64,000 bases of DNA from positions 310,001 through 374,000 of the forward strand of contig NZ_JAUOSF010000002.1 in assembly GCF_030548465.1 (NCBI RefSeq), given 5' to 3'. The notes below the pieces were generated by a model. It saw nothing but the letters and a program-made list of their open reading frames with translations. It searched no databases and was not told the DNA's origin. Positions 24,177 to 33,789 of this stretch are shown in pieces (the first letter of the stretch is position 1; each line of letters starts with the position of its first letter). The translations under genes were made by a program, and so were the position numbers. The DNA comes from Tamlana sp. 2_MG-2023. GTDB taxonomy: Bacteria; Bacteroidota; Bacteroidia; Flavobacteriales; Flavobacteriaceae.

Positions 24177-26690
24177 ATGAAAAACAGGATACTACTACTA
24201 CTACTACTACTATTTATAATGTTAACCCAAGCGTTATCTGCTACCGAGTATTACGTCTCAAAAAATGGAGCCGACTCTAACAATGGATCGATAAACAATC
24301 CATTTAAAACAATACAAAAAGCTGCAGACATCATGGTTTCTGGTGACATCTGCTATATAAAAAGAGGTGTGTACCGCGAGCAAGTTACCGTAAAAACAAA
24401 CAATATTACCTTTATAAATTTCGAAAACGATAAAGTTGTTATTACAGGAGCAGATTTGGTAACGGGTTGGGTAGTTAGTAGTCAAGGAGCTCGAATTTAT
24501 GAAACCAACTTTACAGGTTCGGAATCTGATTACACCATGCTTTTTATAGATGGAGAAAGACAAGGAATGGCGCGTTGGCCAAATAATTTAGGAGATGAAA
24601 TGATGATGCCTGAAGATAAAACCACTGGGTATGAAGATTGTCAGGTTTTTACAGGGGTCGAAGGTCAAAAAAGTCGTCAAGTTAAATTTCCAAACATGTC
24701 TGGCTTTGCAGATGATTTTTTTAAAGGCGGAATATTTAGAGGTATTAATGGGAAAAAATGGATAAACCCAATGGGAACTATTACGGCATCTTCAGGCATA
24801 AATTTAACTGTTGATGCCATAACAGATGGTTGGATAGATAATAGTGAAAAAATATTTACAGATAGTGGTAAAGGATTTGGATTTATATTTCATTTAAATG
24901 CTTTAGATAGAGAAGGAGAGTGGTTTCAGACAAACAATAAAATATATTTAATGCCACCAGCAGGTAAAAATCCAAACGATTTACAAATTTCAATAAAAAA
25001 TAGAAAGTGGGGATTTGTCTTAAATAATCGTAATAATATTACAATAAAAGGAATCTCAATTCATGCCGCTTCTATAAACATGGACAATACAGACAATGCT
25101 AGGATTGAAGATTGTTCGATACAATATTTACAGTCTTTTTTAACAAGGTCTGGTTATGGTGTGTCTAAGCTTCAAGGCGGGGTATATGTTAATGGGGATA
25201 ATAATACAATTAAAAACTGTTATGTTGCGCATAGTTGGGGACATGGGATTTATGTAGATGGTGGAAATAACAACAAAATAGAAGGCACAAGGATAGAAGA
25301 CATTGGTTGGATTGCTCAATTTACATCTTCACTACAAAACTATGCAGACGGAACAATTGTTACCAATTCCACTTTTGGATCTACCGGAAGGTTTCATATT
25401 CGAACCAATGGACAAATTAATATAACTTATAATGATTTGTATGATTGCATGAAAATGGGGCAAGATGCAGGTTCTATTCAATGTACTAATGGTAGTGATT
25501 GGGGGGTGCCTTTAGATATGAAAGGATCAGAAATTGCATATAACAGAATACATGATTCCAACACACTTACCGATGGTAAAAAGGAATTTGTTTTAGCATT
25601 ATATCTTGAAGGATGTTATAATTACACGGTACATCATAATTTAATTTACAATTTTATTACCGATGAAGTACCAGATGGAACATTTGCCTATTTAGGACCT
25701 CGAAAAGCTAAAATTACAGATTGTTTTTATTATAATAATACTGTTTGGAATGTAGATTGGGCGGTTCGTGTTTGGAATAGAGATAATGAAGGAGACGTAG
25801 AAAACATACATTTTTGGAATAATATTATTGATAGTAGAGCAGCATATCAAGAAACGAAAAACACAACATCATTATTTGCTTTAATGGATTTCTCTAATAA
25901 TTACGAAGACGTAACAGGTACTGGAAATACAATTTTTGAAGATGCTCCAAACGGAGATTTTAGACTTAAAAGTGGTGTTGCTCCAATTAATTATGGAAAA
26001 ATAATACCAGGGGTTACAGATGGTTTTTCAGGTCATGCTCCAGATGCGGGGGCTATTGAGTATGGAAGTGATTTTCCTGCTGTTGGTTCTACGGTTAACA
26101 AGTCCATTTTTGATGGTGGTGATTACTTAACGGAGGCAGGAAATGAAAATATTGTTCCTGCTATTAGTTTTTTGAATCCACCAACCGAATATGAACAAGC
26201 ATTGATTATTCCTGTAGAAATTAATTATAATTCGGATAAAGAAAATGAATTAGTTGCTGTAATGCATGCCCCTAACGGAACTTGGCTTGGTAATACACGT
26301 ATTACAGTACAGGCCGGTAAGAACCAAAAGGCTTCCTTAGGTATAAAACTAAGTGAAATCCCTAAACAAGCAACGAATTACAAAATTACAATTTCTATTA
26401 GGCCTGTAAAAGGTAATGCCGCTTCAAGTTATGCTTCAGAATTTAACTTAGTTACTATTAAAGCAAATACATTACATGTAGAACCTATAAAAGTAAATGA
26501 AAGAATTATTTTTCCAAACCCGGCGCAAAATCAATTAAACTTTAGTAAAAAGGAGGCTTGGGTAATTAAAAATATAACGGGTGAAATTGTGTTAAGTGGT
26601 AGTACAGGTAGCGCTGATATAAGTACGCTATCTAATGGGATATATTTAGTTTATCAAAATGGCATAATTTTTAAATTGGTTAAAAAATAG
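24177..26690 (+). CDS. Secreted parallel beta-helix protein with T9SS sorting tail
   Basis: From the ATG at 24177 the protein has 837 residues: a signal peptide with seven consecutive CTA Leu codons, then YYVSKNGADSNNGSINNPFKTIQKAADIM. That start is typical of right-handed parallel beta-helix proteins related to polysaccharide lyases and glycosidases. Asn-rich strands follow to about residue 620. The last 70 residues (IIFPNPAQNQL to IFKLVKK) look like a type A T9SS sorting domain. It probably acts on a polysaccharide outside the cell, but substrate and class cannot be read. A longer start at 24150 would place charged residues before the signal peptide and is less likely. Confidence 0.82.
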   Translation: MKNRILLLLLLLFIMLTQALSATEYYVSKNGADSNNGSINNPFKTIQKAADIMVSGDICYIKRGVYREQVTVKTNNITFINFENDKVVITGADLVTGWVVSSQGARIYETNFTGSESDYTMLFIDGERQGMARWPNNLGDEMMMPEDKTTGYEDCQVFTGVEGQKSRQVKFPNMSGFADDFFKGGIFRGINGKKWINPMGTITASSGINLTVDAITDGWIDNSEKIFTDSGKGFGFIFHLNALDREGEWFQTNNKIYLMPPAGKNPNDLQISIKNRKWGFVLNNRNNITIKGISIHAASINMDNTDNARIEDCSIQYLQSFLTRSGYGVSKLQGGVYVNGDNNTIKNCYVAHSWGHGIYVDGGNNNKIEGTRIEDIGWIAQFTSSLQNYADGTIVTNSTFGSTGRFHIRTNGQINITYNDLYDCMKMGQDAGSIQCTNGSDWGVPLDMKGSEIAYNRIHDSNTLTDGKKEFVLALYLEGCYNYTVHHNLIYNFITDEVPDGTFAYLGPRKAKITDCFYYNNTVWNVDWAVRVWNRDNEGDVENIHFWNNIIDSRAAYQETKNTTSLFALMDFSNNYEDVTGTGNTIFEDAPNGDFRLKSGVAPINYGKIIPGVTDGFSGHAPDAGAIEYGSDFPAVGSTVNKSIFDGGDYLTEAGNENIVPAISFLNPPTEYEQALIIPVEINYNSDKENELVAVMHAPNGTWLGNTRITVQAGKNQKASLGIKLSEIPKQATNYKITISIRPVKGNAASSYASEFNLVTIKANTLHVEPIKVNERIIFPNPAQNQLNFSKKEAWVIKNITGEIVLSGSTGSADISTLSNGIYLVYQNGIIFKLVKK

Positions 26691-26740
26691 GGCAGTTATT
26701 AAAATTGTATCCAATTAAATCTCTTACAATGGGGTAAGAT

Positions 26741-26766
26741 ATTGTTAGGTTTAGGTAAAATAATAG
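26741..26766 (+). promoter_or_regulatory. Shared motif upstream of the second T9SS gene
   Basis: TAGGTTTAGGTAAAAT (26746-26761) is the second copy of the motif at 24076. TAGGTTTA also approaches the -7 consensus, so it may be part of a promoter. It lies about 73 bases before the start codon. Confidence 0.42.
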
Positions 26767-26833
26767 AATTCAATAGGATGTGTAAGCTGTAGTTTTATAT
26801 CACAACTATTCATTAACTAATAAAAACACTTAA

Positions 26834-27604
26834 ATGATGAAAAAATTACCTAACACAAAACTTTTATTTTTGGCTATTGCTTTAATTGCTACAGTTAGTT
26901 TTAATGCACAAAACCTTGTTTATGATTTTGACACCAACACCCAGGGATGGACAGCTGGCGTTGCTACTGGTCCTTGGGCATCGGCGTTTGCAGGCAACCC
27001 TTCTGGAGAATTAGAGATGACTTACCCTGCAGATTCCAAAAACGCGGTAATGTATGCTCCCGATGAAAATGGTGCAGCCGTTGGAGAAATTGACGCCGAT
27101 ACTTATAGTTATTTTAAAATCATATTCAGCAACGAATCTACCGAAATCGATTTACTAAGAATACGAACAGGACAAGACGATGGTGCTGGTGGTTTTACTT
27201 GGTCGAATGCACATGAAGAAGACATCACTACTGATGCCCCTGGTACTTATACCACTAAAACTTTTCAAATTTCGCATGCAAATTATAATGGCGATGTAAA
27301 ATTTCAAGTTATTTTCAGAAATAAAGCAAATGGAGCATTAACAGATGGTTCTAGAGTTTTAATCGATCAAATAACACTTTCTGACAATACTTTAAGCACC
27401 AATAATGTAGCATCTAAAATAGTTCATGTATTTTTATCTAATAATACCTTATCGGTACCAACACCTGCTAAATACCAAATAATGAGTATTACAGGAGCGG
27501 TAGTTGCTCAAGGAGAAGGGTCAAAAAGTATTCCTGTATCTGGTTTAGCTTCAGGATTATACATTTACAAAACAGCAGAAGGATTTGCTAAATTTGTAAA
27601 ATAA
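26834..27604 (+). CDS. Secreted carbohydrate-binding-like protein with T9SS sorting tail
   Basis: The 256-residue protein has a signal peptide (cleavage near FNAQ), then a beta-sandwich-like segment (about 27-185: YDFDTNTQGWTAG and later DGSRVLIDQITLSDN). This recalls carbohydrate-binding modules that open with the strand 'FDF..D..GW'. The C-terminal 70 residues (YQIMSITGAVVAQGEG to FAKFVK) are a T9SS type A sorting tail. It probably binds a glycan on the outside of the cell, possibly together with the beta-helix protein encoded just upstream; the two genes are 143 bases apart and each carries the shared upstream motif. Confidence 0.75.
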   Translation: MMKKLPNTKLLFLAIALIATVSFNAQNLVYDFDTNTQGWTAGVATGPWASAFAGNPSGELEMTYPADSKNAVMYAPDENGAAVGEIDADTYSYFKIIFSNESTEIDLLRIRTGQDDGAGGFTWSNAHEEDITTDAPGTYTTKTFQISHANYNGDVKFQVIFRNKANGALTDGSRVLIDQITLSDNTLSTNNVASKIVHVFLSNNTLSVPTPAKYQIMSITGAVVAQGEGSKSIPVSGLASGLYIYKTAEGFAKFVK

Positions 27605-27631
27605 GAGAAATTTATTATTTGTATACCTAAG

Positions 27632-27665
27632 AAAGCTTGATTACAAACTGTAATTAGGCTTTTTT
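27632..27665 (+). terminator. Intrinsic terminator after the second T9SS gene
   Basis: A 14-pair stem (27632-27645 with 27649-27662, two G-U pairs) is followed by T residues. Confidence 0.8.
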
Positions 27666-27756
27666 AATGCTTTAAATGGAGAATTATTAGGCACATTCTG
27701 AATTTAACCAAGTTTTAAAATACATACTTCGAGGTTTTTGTTTACCTAAATTCACA

Positions 27757-27790
27757 ATAAAACCCTCGTATTTACAAGGGTTTTGAATAT
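27757..27790. terminator. Second hairpin between convergent genes
   Basis: AAAACCCT (27759-27766) pairs with AGGGTTTT (27777-27784). It is flanked by A on one side and T on the other, so it could stop transcription from either strand, mainly the dehydrogenase gene on the - strand. Confidence 0.6.
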
Positions 27791-27865
27791 TATGAATGTG
27801 CATTTTTATAATTTAGATTTTAAACTTTACAGGTTAAAATCTATTACAAACGTTGTCTGTTTGTA

Positions 27866-28747
27866 TTATTTCTTAAGGTTTACGAAATAATCGAAAATCT
27901 CAGGGACATTTCCATTACCCATATCAGCATTTACTGCAGCCGTAAGGTTAGCAGAAGTTGCTTTAGCAATATCAGAAACAGATCCTAAATCTTCCATCAT
28001 CTGTACAAAGTAACCTAAATCTTTATTAGCGTTTGCAATAGAGAAACCTAAGTCACTTACATTATCAACTGCATAGTTTTTACAGAATTTCATGAAAGGA
28101 GAGTTAGATGGTCCAGCAGACATGATATCAAATAACTCTTGACCATCTACACCTGCTAATTTAGCAGCTGCAAAAGCTTGAGACATTGCTACCACAGTAG
28201 TCATTCCCATAAAATTATTGATTAATTTCGTTGTATGTCCAGCACCTAAAGCACCTAAATGGAATACGTTTTCACCTTGTTCGTCAAGCACTGGTTTTAC
28301 TTTCTCAAAAGTTTCTTTGTCGCCAGCAGCCATGATGTTTAATAAGCCATCTTTAGCGTGAGCAGGAGTACGACCTAGAGGTGCATCAATCATTCCAGCC
28401 CCTTTTTCAGCAAGATCTTTTCCTATTTTACGTGTAGAAGCAGGAATCGACGTTCCGAAGTCTATCAAAACAGCACCTTCTTTAACACCTTCTAGAATAC
28501 CGTTTTCACCATAAACGATTTTTTCAACTACAGCAGAAGTCGTTAAGCAGAACATGATGATATCACTCTTTTGAGCTAATTCTTTAGGAGAAGCCGCCTC
28601 AGAAGCATTACCGCGAGCAATAACTGTTTCAACAGCGTCCTTATTAAGGTCCATAACTATTAATTCGAAACCTCTTTTTTGAAGGTTTTCAACCATGTTT
28701 GCGCCCATAAGGCCGAGTCCGATAAACCCGATTGTCGGTTTTTTCAT
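27866..28747 (-). CDS. Beta-hydroxyacid dehydrogenase (3-hydroxyisobutyrate dehydrogenase family)
   Basis: The 293 residues have the family's N-terminal NAD(P)-binding motif GFIGLGLMGANMV, the substrate-binding segment GTSIPASTRKI, DAPLGRTPAHAKDG, and the catalytic Lys in KLINNFMGM. Members reduce or oxidise short 3-hydroxyacids such as tartronate semialdehyde, glyoxylate or 3-hydroxyisobutyrate; the exact substrate is not readable. It appears to be a single gene with its own promoter. Confidence 0.88.
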   Translation of the reverse strand: MKKPTIGFIGLGLMGANMVENLQKRGFELIVMDLNKDAVETVIARGNASEAASPKELAQKSDIIMFCLTTSAVVEKIVYGENGILEGVKEGAVLIDFGTSIPASTRKIGKDLAEKGAGMIDAPLGRTPAHAKDGLLNIMAAGDKETFEKVKPVLDEQGENVFHLGALGAGHTTKLINNFMGMTTVVAMSQAFAAAKLAGVDGQELFDIMSAGPSNSPFMKFCKNYAVDNVSDLGFSIANANKDLGYFVQMMEDLGSVSDIAKATSANLTAAVNADMGNGNVPEIFDYFVNLKK

Positions 28748-28778
28748 ATTATTTATTTAAATATATTACATTTTGTTG

Positions 28779-28786
28779 CAAAGGTA
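28779..28786 (-). promoter_or_regulatory. Putative -7 box of the dehydrogenase gene
   Basis: On the - strand this reads TACCTTTG followed by CA, an exact match to TAnnTTTG, about 32 bases before the start. Confidence 0.55.
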
Positions 28787-28989
28787 AGCATTAACGTAAT
28801 TATTTGAAGGTACAGATGGTTCTTTTTTTAAAAATTAAAGTTAAAATAAATACTTTAATTAACTGATTTTTAACCTTTACGAGATTTGTTTTTTGTATAC
28901 GGTTATGATTTGAAGTCTTATATTTTTCATTAATTACATCTTCGAAACCCTTTAAGATTAAAAGTAAAATTTGAGATAATTACTTTTCG

Positions 28990-29031
28990 AAAATAAAAAA
29001 AGCCTTATGCTGAACATGTGCATAAGGCTTT
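28990..29031 (-). terminator. Intrinsic terminator after the S9 peptidase gene
   Basis: A perfect 12-pair stem (28999-29010 with 29020-29031) is followed on the - strand by a long T run. Confidence 0.88.
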
Positions 29032-29059
29032 AAATTTGTAAATATAGTTTTACTAAAAG

Positions 29060-31342
29060 TTAATTATTTAAATGCTTAGCATAAAATCCTAACATAGCTT
29101 TGTAAAGATCTAATCTATTTTCTTCTTTATGAAAACCATGTCCTTCGTCGTATTTAACCATGTAAGGAACATCAAAACCTTTAGCCCTTAAAGCTTCAAC
29201 TATTTGATCGGATTCATCAATATTTACTCTTGGGTCGTTGGCACCTTGAACAACAAAAAGAGGTTTTTTAATTTTTTCAATTTGATAAGCAGGAGATACT
29301 TCTTCCATTATAACTTTCTCTGAAGCCACATCTTCATCATACCAAATTTCTTTCATGATTTTTAAATAAGGTTTCCAATATGGTGGAATCGTTTTCATGA
29401 ATGTAAATAAGTTTGAAACGCCAACATAATCGACACCACAAGTATATAAATCAGGCGTTTTTGTTAAACCTCTTAAAACGGCATAACCACCATGACTTCC
29501 GCCATAAATAGCAACGTTATTTTTGTCTACCCAGCCTTTATCAATTACGAATTGCAGGCCATCTTCAACATCGTCCATGGCTTTTCTACCAATTTGTTTG
29601 AAACCAGATTCTAAAAAGGCCTTTCCGTAACCTCCAGAAATTCTAAAATTAACTTGCAATGTTGCATATCCACGACTTGCAAATAATTGTGCTTCTGGGT
29701 TAAACCCCCAAGAATCCCTAATACCTTGTGGTCCGCCATGCGGGTTTACAATTACAGGAACTTTTTTACCTTCTACAGCTGCTTTAGGTAAAGTGATGTA
29801 TCCATGAATATTTTTACCATCTCTACTTTTAAATGATATAGGGCGCATAACCGCCATATCTTCTTCCTTAAGATTTGGCATTAAATTATAAAGTAATTTG
29901 AACTCATCTTTTACTGCGTCGTAAGCATAATACGTTCCATATAATTTGTCACTTTGAAGGAATATTAAGTATTTGTCTTCCTCATCGGTAACTCCAGCTA
30001 TAGAATAATTATAGTCAGGAAATTTTGAAGTCATTTTTTTGTGTAATTTTTTGTAATAATGACTTACAGGTACAATTTCTTGTTTTTCACCTTCAAAAGC
30101 AAAATAATCTAATTCATAACCTCTTTTTCTTGATAATCTTAAACCAGAAACATCAAAATCTTTATTTGAAAATAGTTTTTTAATAACCTTATCTTCTTTT
30201 AAATCATATAAATAGATTTCTGTTTTATCACTTTCTAAGTTTGAAACGACATAAGCATCATGTGGGTTTTCGCTAGCATAATTAAATGAAGCAATTCTGA
30301 AGCTATCCTTCCAATTTAATTTCTTTTTAACCTCATAATGCTCTCCGTCGGTGGTGTAATATAAATCGATATTCACACCATCTCGAAGTCTTGAAAAACC
30401 TCTTAGTTTTCCATCTTTATCAAACTCGTAACCATCAATAGGGTTTTCAGCATCATCATTTTTATATAACTGAACCATTTCACCTGTTACAATATTAATT
30501 TTATAAGGTTCAAATATTTGAGGATTATTCTGGTTCATAGAGATAATCATGTGTTCTTTATCTTCTTTTAAACCATTTAGAATATTCACTTTTACACCAT
30601 CAAAAGGTGTTAATTCAACCTGATTGGTGCCATCCAGATTTACAGCAAATAAATGGTAGTTTTCATTTCCACCTTTGTCCATGATATAAACCAATCTATT
30701 ATCATTAGCCCATCCAAAACCACGAATCAATTCTTCTTCTTCTTTAATAACTAAAGTAACTTTATCGTTTTCAAGGTTTTTTACATAAACATGATTTTTC
30801 GCATCATCGTCTTTTTCTTTATAGGCGAGGTAGGCTCCGTTTGGCGAAAAAGAAAAAGAACTCGCTTTTGGTTTTGCAAAGTAATCTTTAACAGAATATT
30901 TATAATTACCATCACTAAAATGCTCTAGTTTGTCTAGTTCGGCATCCGAAGTAGGTAGGGTAGTGTTCCCAGGAAGTGTTTTTACAGTTTTCGTTAAAAC
31001 TAACGGTAATTCTTGTCCGCTCTGAAATAAAGTACCATCAAAACTATTATTTTTGAAAGTACCGACATATTTCATCGCAGCTTGATTAAATTTTATAGTT
31101 AAAACCTGATCTTCAAAAGTAACTTCGTCCATTGGAATATCGGACGCACCTTGTGAAGGACTATCCATAGTACTTGTTAGCCCAGAATCTTCCTTTTTAA
31201 TATTGAAAAGTAAAGGGATTTCGGTTTCTTGAACTGTTATTTTTCCTTTCCATGCTCCGGAAATGTCTTGTGCATCTGTCTGTGTAATCATACTTAGAAA
31301 TAAGAATAAAGCACTGCTTAATTTAAAAATTGTTGTTTTCAT
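29060..31342 (-). CDS. S9 family prolyl oligopeptidase-type serine peptidase
   Basis: The 760 residues comprise a signal peptide (about 1-24), a beta-rich N-terminal region, a seven-bladed-propeller-like region (about 150-500), and a C-terminal alpha/beta-hydrolase domain. Its catalytic triad is visible as Ser616 in GGSHGGY, Asp703 in GANDPR and His735 in EGHGFH. Members cleave short peptides, often after Pro or Ala or as dipeptidyl/acylaminoacyl peptidases. With a signal peptide it should work in the periplasm. It seems to be a single-gene unit ending at a strong terminator. Confidence 0.92.
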   Translation of the reverse strand: MKTTIFKLSSALFLFLSMITQTDAQDISGAWKGKITVQETEIPLLFNIKKEDSGLTSTMDSPSQGASDIPMDEVTFEDQVLTIKFNQAAMKYVGTFKNNSFDGTLFQSGQELPLVLTKTVKTLPGNTTLPTSDAELDKLEHFSDGNYKYSVKDYFAKPKASSFSFSPNGAYLAYKEKDDDAKNHVYVKNLENDKVTLVIKEEEELIRGFGWANDNRLVYIMDKGGNENYHLFAVNLDGTNQVELTPFDGVKVNILNGLKEDKEHMIISMNQNNPQIFEPYKINIVTGEMVQLYKNDDAENPIDGYEFDKDGKLRGFSRLRDGVNIDLYYTTDGEHYEVKKKLNWKDSFRIASFNYASENPHDAYVVSNLESDKTEIYLYDLKEDKVIKKLFSNKDFDVSGLRLSRKRGYELDYFAFEGEKQEIVPVSHYYKKLHKKMTSKFPDYNYSIAGVTDEEDKYLIFLQSDKLYGTYYAYDAVKDEFKLLYNLMPNLKEEDMAVMRPISFKSRDGKNIHGYITLPKAAVEGKKVPVIVNPHGGPQGIRDSWGFNPEAQLFASRGYATLQVNFRISGGYGKAFLESGFKQIGRKAMDDVEDGLQFVIDKGWVDKNNVAIYGGSHGGYAVLRGLTKTPDLYTCGVDYVGVSNLFTFMKTIPPYWKPYLKIMKEIWYDEDVASEKVIMEEVSPAYQIEKIKKPLFVVQGANDPRVNIDESDQIVEALRAKGFDVPYMVKYDEGHGFHKEENRLDLYKAMLGFYAKHLNN

Positions 31343-31604
31343 TTAAAGGTGTAAATTTAAAGATTCTATAATAGAGTGAATTAATTAATTTGGAATGATT
31401 AGAAGCAAAAAGTGACTTTTTGTTACATAATTTTCACTAAAAAGCGCTTTTTTTATTATTTACTATAAATATATCGCTTTTTTAGATAATATTTTTTCAT
31501 GTAAACACGTAATTAATTCCTTAATACTCTTTTGCTTAGTAGATTCTAAAAAATCCTAGAATAATTTTAAGAGCAATCATGCATGATAAACGCTCTAAAG
31601 ATGT

Positions 31605-31612
31605 TATTTTTG
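31605..31612 (+). promoter_or_regulatory. -7 box that decides the helicase start
   Basis: TATTTTTG followed by CA matches the -7 consensus. It lies inside the frame that opens at ATG 31579, so the transcript would begin near 31619 and the ATG at 31633 is the likely start, with a leader of about 14 bases. Confidence 0.55.
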
Positions 31613-31632
31613 CACGTCATAAAATTTTTAGC

Positions 31633-33186
31633 ATGTCGGCAACAAAAGCGGAATTAGAAGAAAGAAAAGAAGGGAAAGATTTATACAGTTACCAGAAAGG
31701 GGCGATAGATAAAATATTTAACGCCTTTGAGGAATCTCCAGATGATTATCATTTGTTATATCAATTACCAACTGGTGGGGGTAAAACTGTTATTTTTTCT
31801 GAAATTGTTAGACAGTATTTAAAGCATCACAAAAAAAAGGTTTTAGTGATGACACACCGTATTGAGTTATGCCGACAAACCTCTAAAGTTTTAACCGAAT
31901 TTGGTGTTCATAATAAGGTCGTTGATAGTAAAGCGGATTTAAGTGATCAGGCAGATTTCAGCTGTTTTGTTGCCATGGTTGAAACCTTAAACAACCGTTT
32001 AAATGATGATAAACTTGATATTTCTGATATAGGTTTAGTTATTATTGATGAAGCGCATTACAATTCATTTACAAAACTTTTTAAATTTTTTAGTCAATCT
32101 TTTATTTTAGGAGTAACAGCCACACCATTAAGTTCAAGTATTGAGTTGCCAATGACCGATAATTATGACGAACTTATTGTAGGTGAAAGCATTGAATCCT
32201 TAATAGATAATGGTTTCTTAGCGCGAGCTGAAATGTTTACTTATAATGTAGGTTTAACTTCGTTAGTTGTAGGGGCTAATGGTGATTATACTGTTAAATC
32301 ATCTGAAGATCTATACACCGATAATGATATGTTATCTAAGCTTTTACAGGCTTACGAAGAGCGTGCAAAAGGGAAGAAAACTTTAATATTTAATAATGGT
32401 ATTAACACATCACTGCATGTTTATGATACTTTTAAAAGAGCCGGGTATCCTGTTGCACATCTAGACAACACTAATAGTAAAAAAGAGCGTGCCATGATAT
32501 TAAAATGGTTTAAAAACACGCCTGATGCTATTTTGACATCTGTGAGTATTTTAACTACAGGTTTTGATGAACCAACAGTTGATAGCATCATCTTAAATAG
32601 AGCAACAAAATCGTTAACGCTTTATTACCAAATGATTGGTCGTGGTTCTCGTATTTTGAAGAATAAAAAAACCTTCTCGGTTATAGATTTAGGGAATAAT
32701 TTCCACAGATTCGGACCTTGGGGAGAGGATTTAGACTGGCAGCGTATTTTTAAATCGCCTACTTATTACTTAGATTCTATCTTAAGTGATGAGGATTTAG
32801 AGAGTAATTTCAGATATGAAATGCCTGATGAATTACGAGCTGAATTTGGAAAGTCTAAAGATGTGTATTTCGATATTCAAAAAACATATGTAGATTCTAT
32901 TAGAAATGGCGAGTCTTCAAAAGTTGTTTTAGAGCGTTCTATTGAGCAGCACGCTAAAATATGTATTGAAAATAGTGAGGATGTTTATGATGCTTTAGCC
33001 TTAGCGAAAATGTTAGGGGACGATATTGATTTTAGAATTCAGCGTTATACAAAATGCATTAGTAAAAGTACTTACAACTTTGTAGATTGGTTAAAAGGGG
33101 ATTATAGAAAAAAACTTAATTCATATTTACGTTCTAATTTTGATGAAGTTTTTGAGGAAATTCATGGATTTCCACCAGAAGATTAA
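31633..33186 (+). CDS. SF2 DEAD/DEAH-type helicase (SSL2/COG1061-like)
   Basis: From the ATG at 31633 the protein has 517 residues. It holds all main SF2 motifs: QLPTGGGKT (Walker A), IIDEAHY (DEAH box), GVTATP (motif III), TTGFDEP and QMIGRGSR (motif VI). The C-terminal 170 residues have no clear domain and may fix its partner or substrate. The family unwinds or translocates on nucleic acid using ATP; DNA repair or restriction-like roles are known for relatives, but no partner gene is adjacent. An earlier ATG at 31579 is judged to lie upstream of the transcription start. Confidence 0.87.
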   Translation: MSATKAELEERKEGKDLYSYQKGAIDKIFNAFEESPDDYHLLYQLPTGGGKTVIFSEIVRQYLKHHKKKVLVMTHRIELCRQTSKVLTEFGVHNKVVDSKADLSDQADFSCFVAMVETLNNRLNDDKLDISDIGLVIIDEAHYNSFTKLFKFFSQSFILGVTATPLSSSIELPMTDNYDELIVGESIESLIDNGFLARAEMFTYNVGLTSLVVGANGDYTVKSSEDLYTDNDMLSKLLQAYEERAKGKKTLIFNNGINTSLHVYDTFKRAGYPVAHLDNTNSKKERAMILKWFKNTPDAILTSVSILTTGFDEPTVDSIILNRATKSLTLYYQMIGRGSRILKNKKTFSVIDLGNNFHRFGPWGEDLDWQRIFKSPTYYLDSILSDEDLESNFRYEMPDELRAEFGKSKDVYFDIQKTYVDSIRNGESSKVVLERSIEQHAKICIENSEDVYDALALAKMLGDDIDFRIQRYTKCISKSTYNFVDWLKGDYRKKLNSYLRSNFDEVFEEIHGFPPED

Positions 33187-33216
33187 GCTCTAACTATAAA
33201 TTATAACACATAATAA

Positions 33217-33248
33217 TTGTAGCATACTTAAAATAAGGTTTATCTTTG
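33217..33248 (+). promoter_or_regulatory. Promoter of the cold-shock-domain gene
   Basis: TTG at 33217-33219 and TATCTTTG at 33241-33248 are separated by 21 bases, a good Bacteroidetes -33/-7 pair. The leader would be about 35 bases. Confidence 0.65.
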
Positions 33249-33289
33249 CAGTATTATTAACTCATTAAATCTGTACGATTAGATAAACT

Positions 33290-33742
33290 ATGGCAAAATC
33301 GCAAGTTACCTTTAACAAAATTGAAAAAGAAAAGAAACGTTTAAAGAAACGTGAAGAAAAGCAAAAAAAGAAAGAAGCTAGAAAAGCTGAAGCTAAAGAA
33401 AATCCACAAGGGATTCAATTTGCTTACGTTGATTTTAACGGGAATTTAACTGACACCCCACCAGATCCTGCAATGCGAGAAAAGGTTGAAGCTGAATCTA
33501 TTGAATTAGGAATACCTAAGAAAGAAGACAGAATAGAAGAAGAACCAGCAGCAAAGGAAGGAAAAGTGTCTTTCTTTGATCATTCTAAAGGTTTTGGTTT
33601 TATCATTGATAGTATTAATCAAGAGAAGTATTTTGTACACGTTAGTGGAACATTAGAACCTATTGAAGAAAATGATAAAGTGACTTACGAATTAGAACGT
33701 GGTCAAAAAGGAATGAACGCTGTTCGAGTTAAAAAGATTTAA
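33290..33742 (+). CDS. Cold-shock-domain protein with basic N-terminal extension
   Basis: The 150 residues have a Lys/Arg/Glu-rich, coiled-coil-like N-terminus (about 8-40), a linker, and a C-terminal cold-shock domain (about 90-150). The RNA-binding motifs KGFGFI (RNP1) and YFVHV (RNP2) are intact. Such proteins bind single-stranded RNA or DNA and act as RNA chaperones. The basic extension is about as long as the domain and may increase RNA affinity or bind ribosomes. That is inference. Confidence 0.88.
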   Translation: MAKSQVTFNKIEKEKKRLKKREEKQKKKEARKAEAKENPQGIQFAYVDFNGNLTDTPPDPAMREKVEAESIELGIPKKEDRIEEEPAAKEGKVSFFDHSKGFGFIIDSINQEKYFVHVSGTLEPIEENDKVTYELERGQKGMNAVRVKKI

Positions 33743-33789
33743 CTTTTTCTTATAGCGTAGTTTCAAACTACAAGATCCAATAACATTAT

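Larger units (their letters stand above)
28748..29059. other. Intergenic region between two - strand genes
   Basis: It holds the promoter of the dehydrogenase gene at its left end and the terminator of the S9 peptidase gene at its right end. The A/T-rich middle shows nothing coding. Confidence 0.6.

Noticed and set aside
31579-31632. Upstream ATG of the SF2 helicase
   Set aside because: A TAnnTTTG box lies between it and the next in-frame ATG, so it is probably not transcribed.
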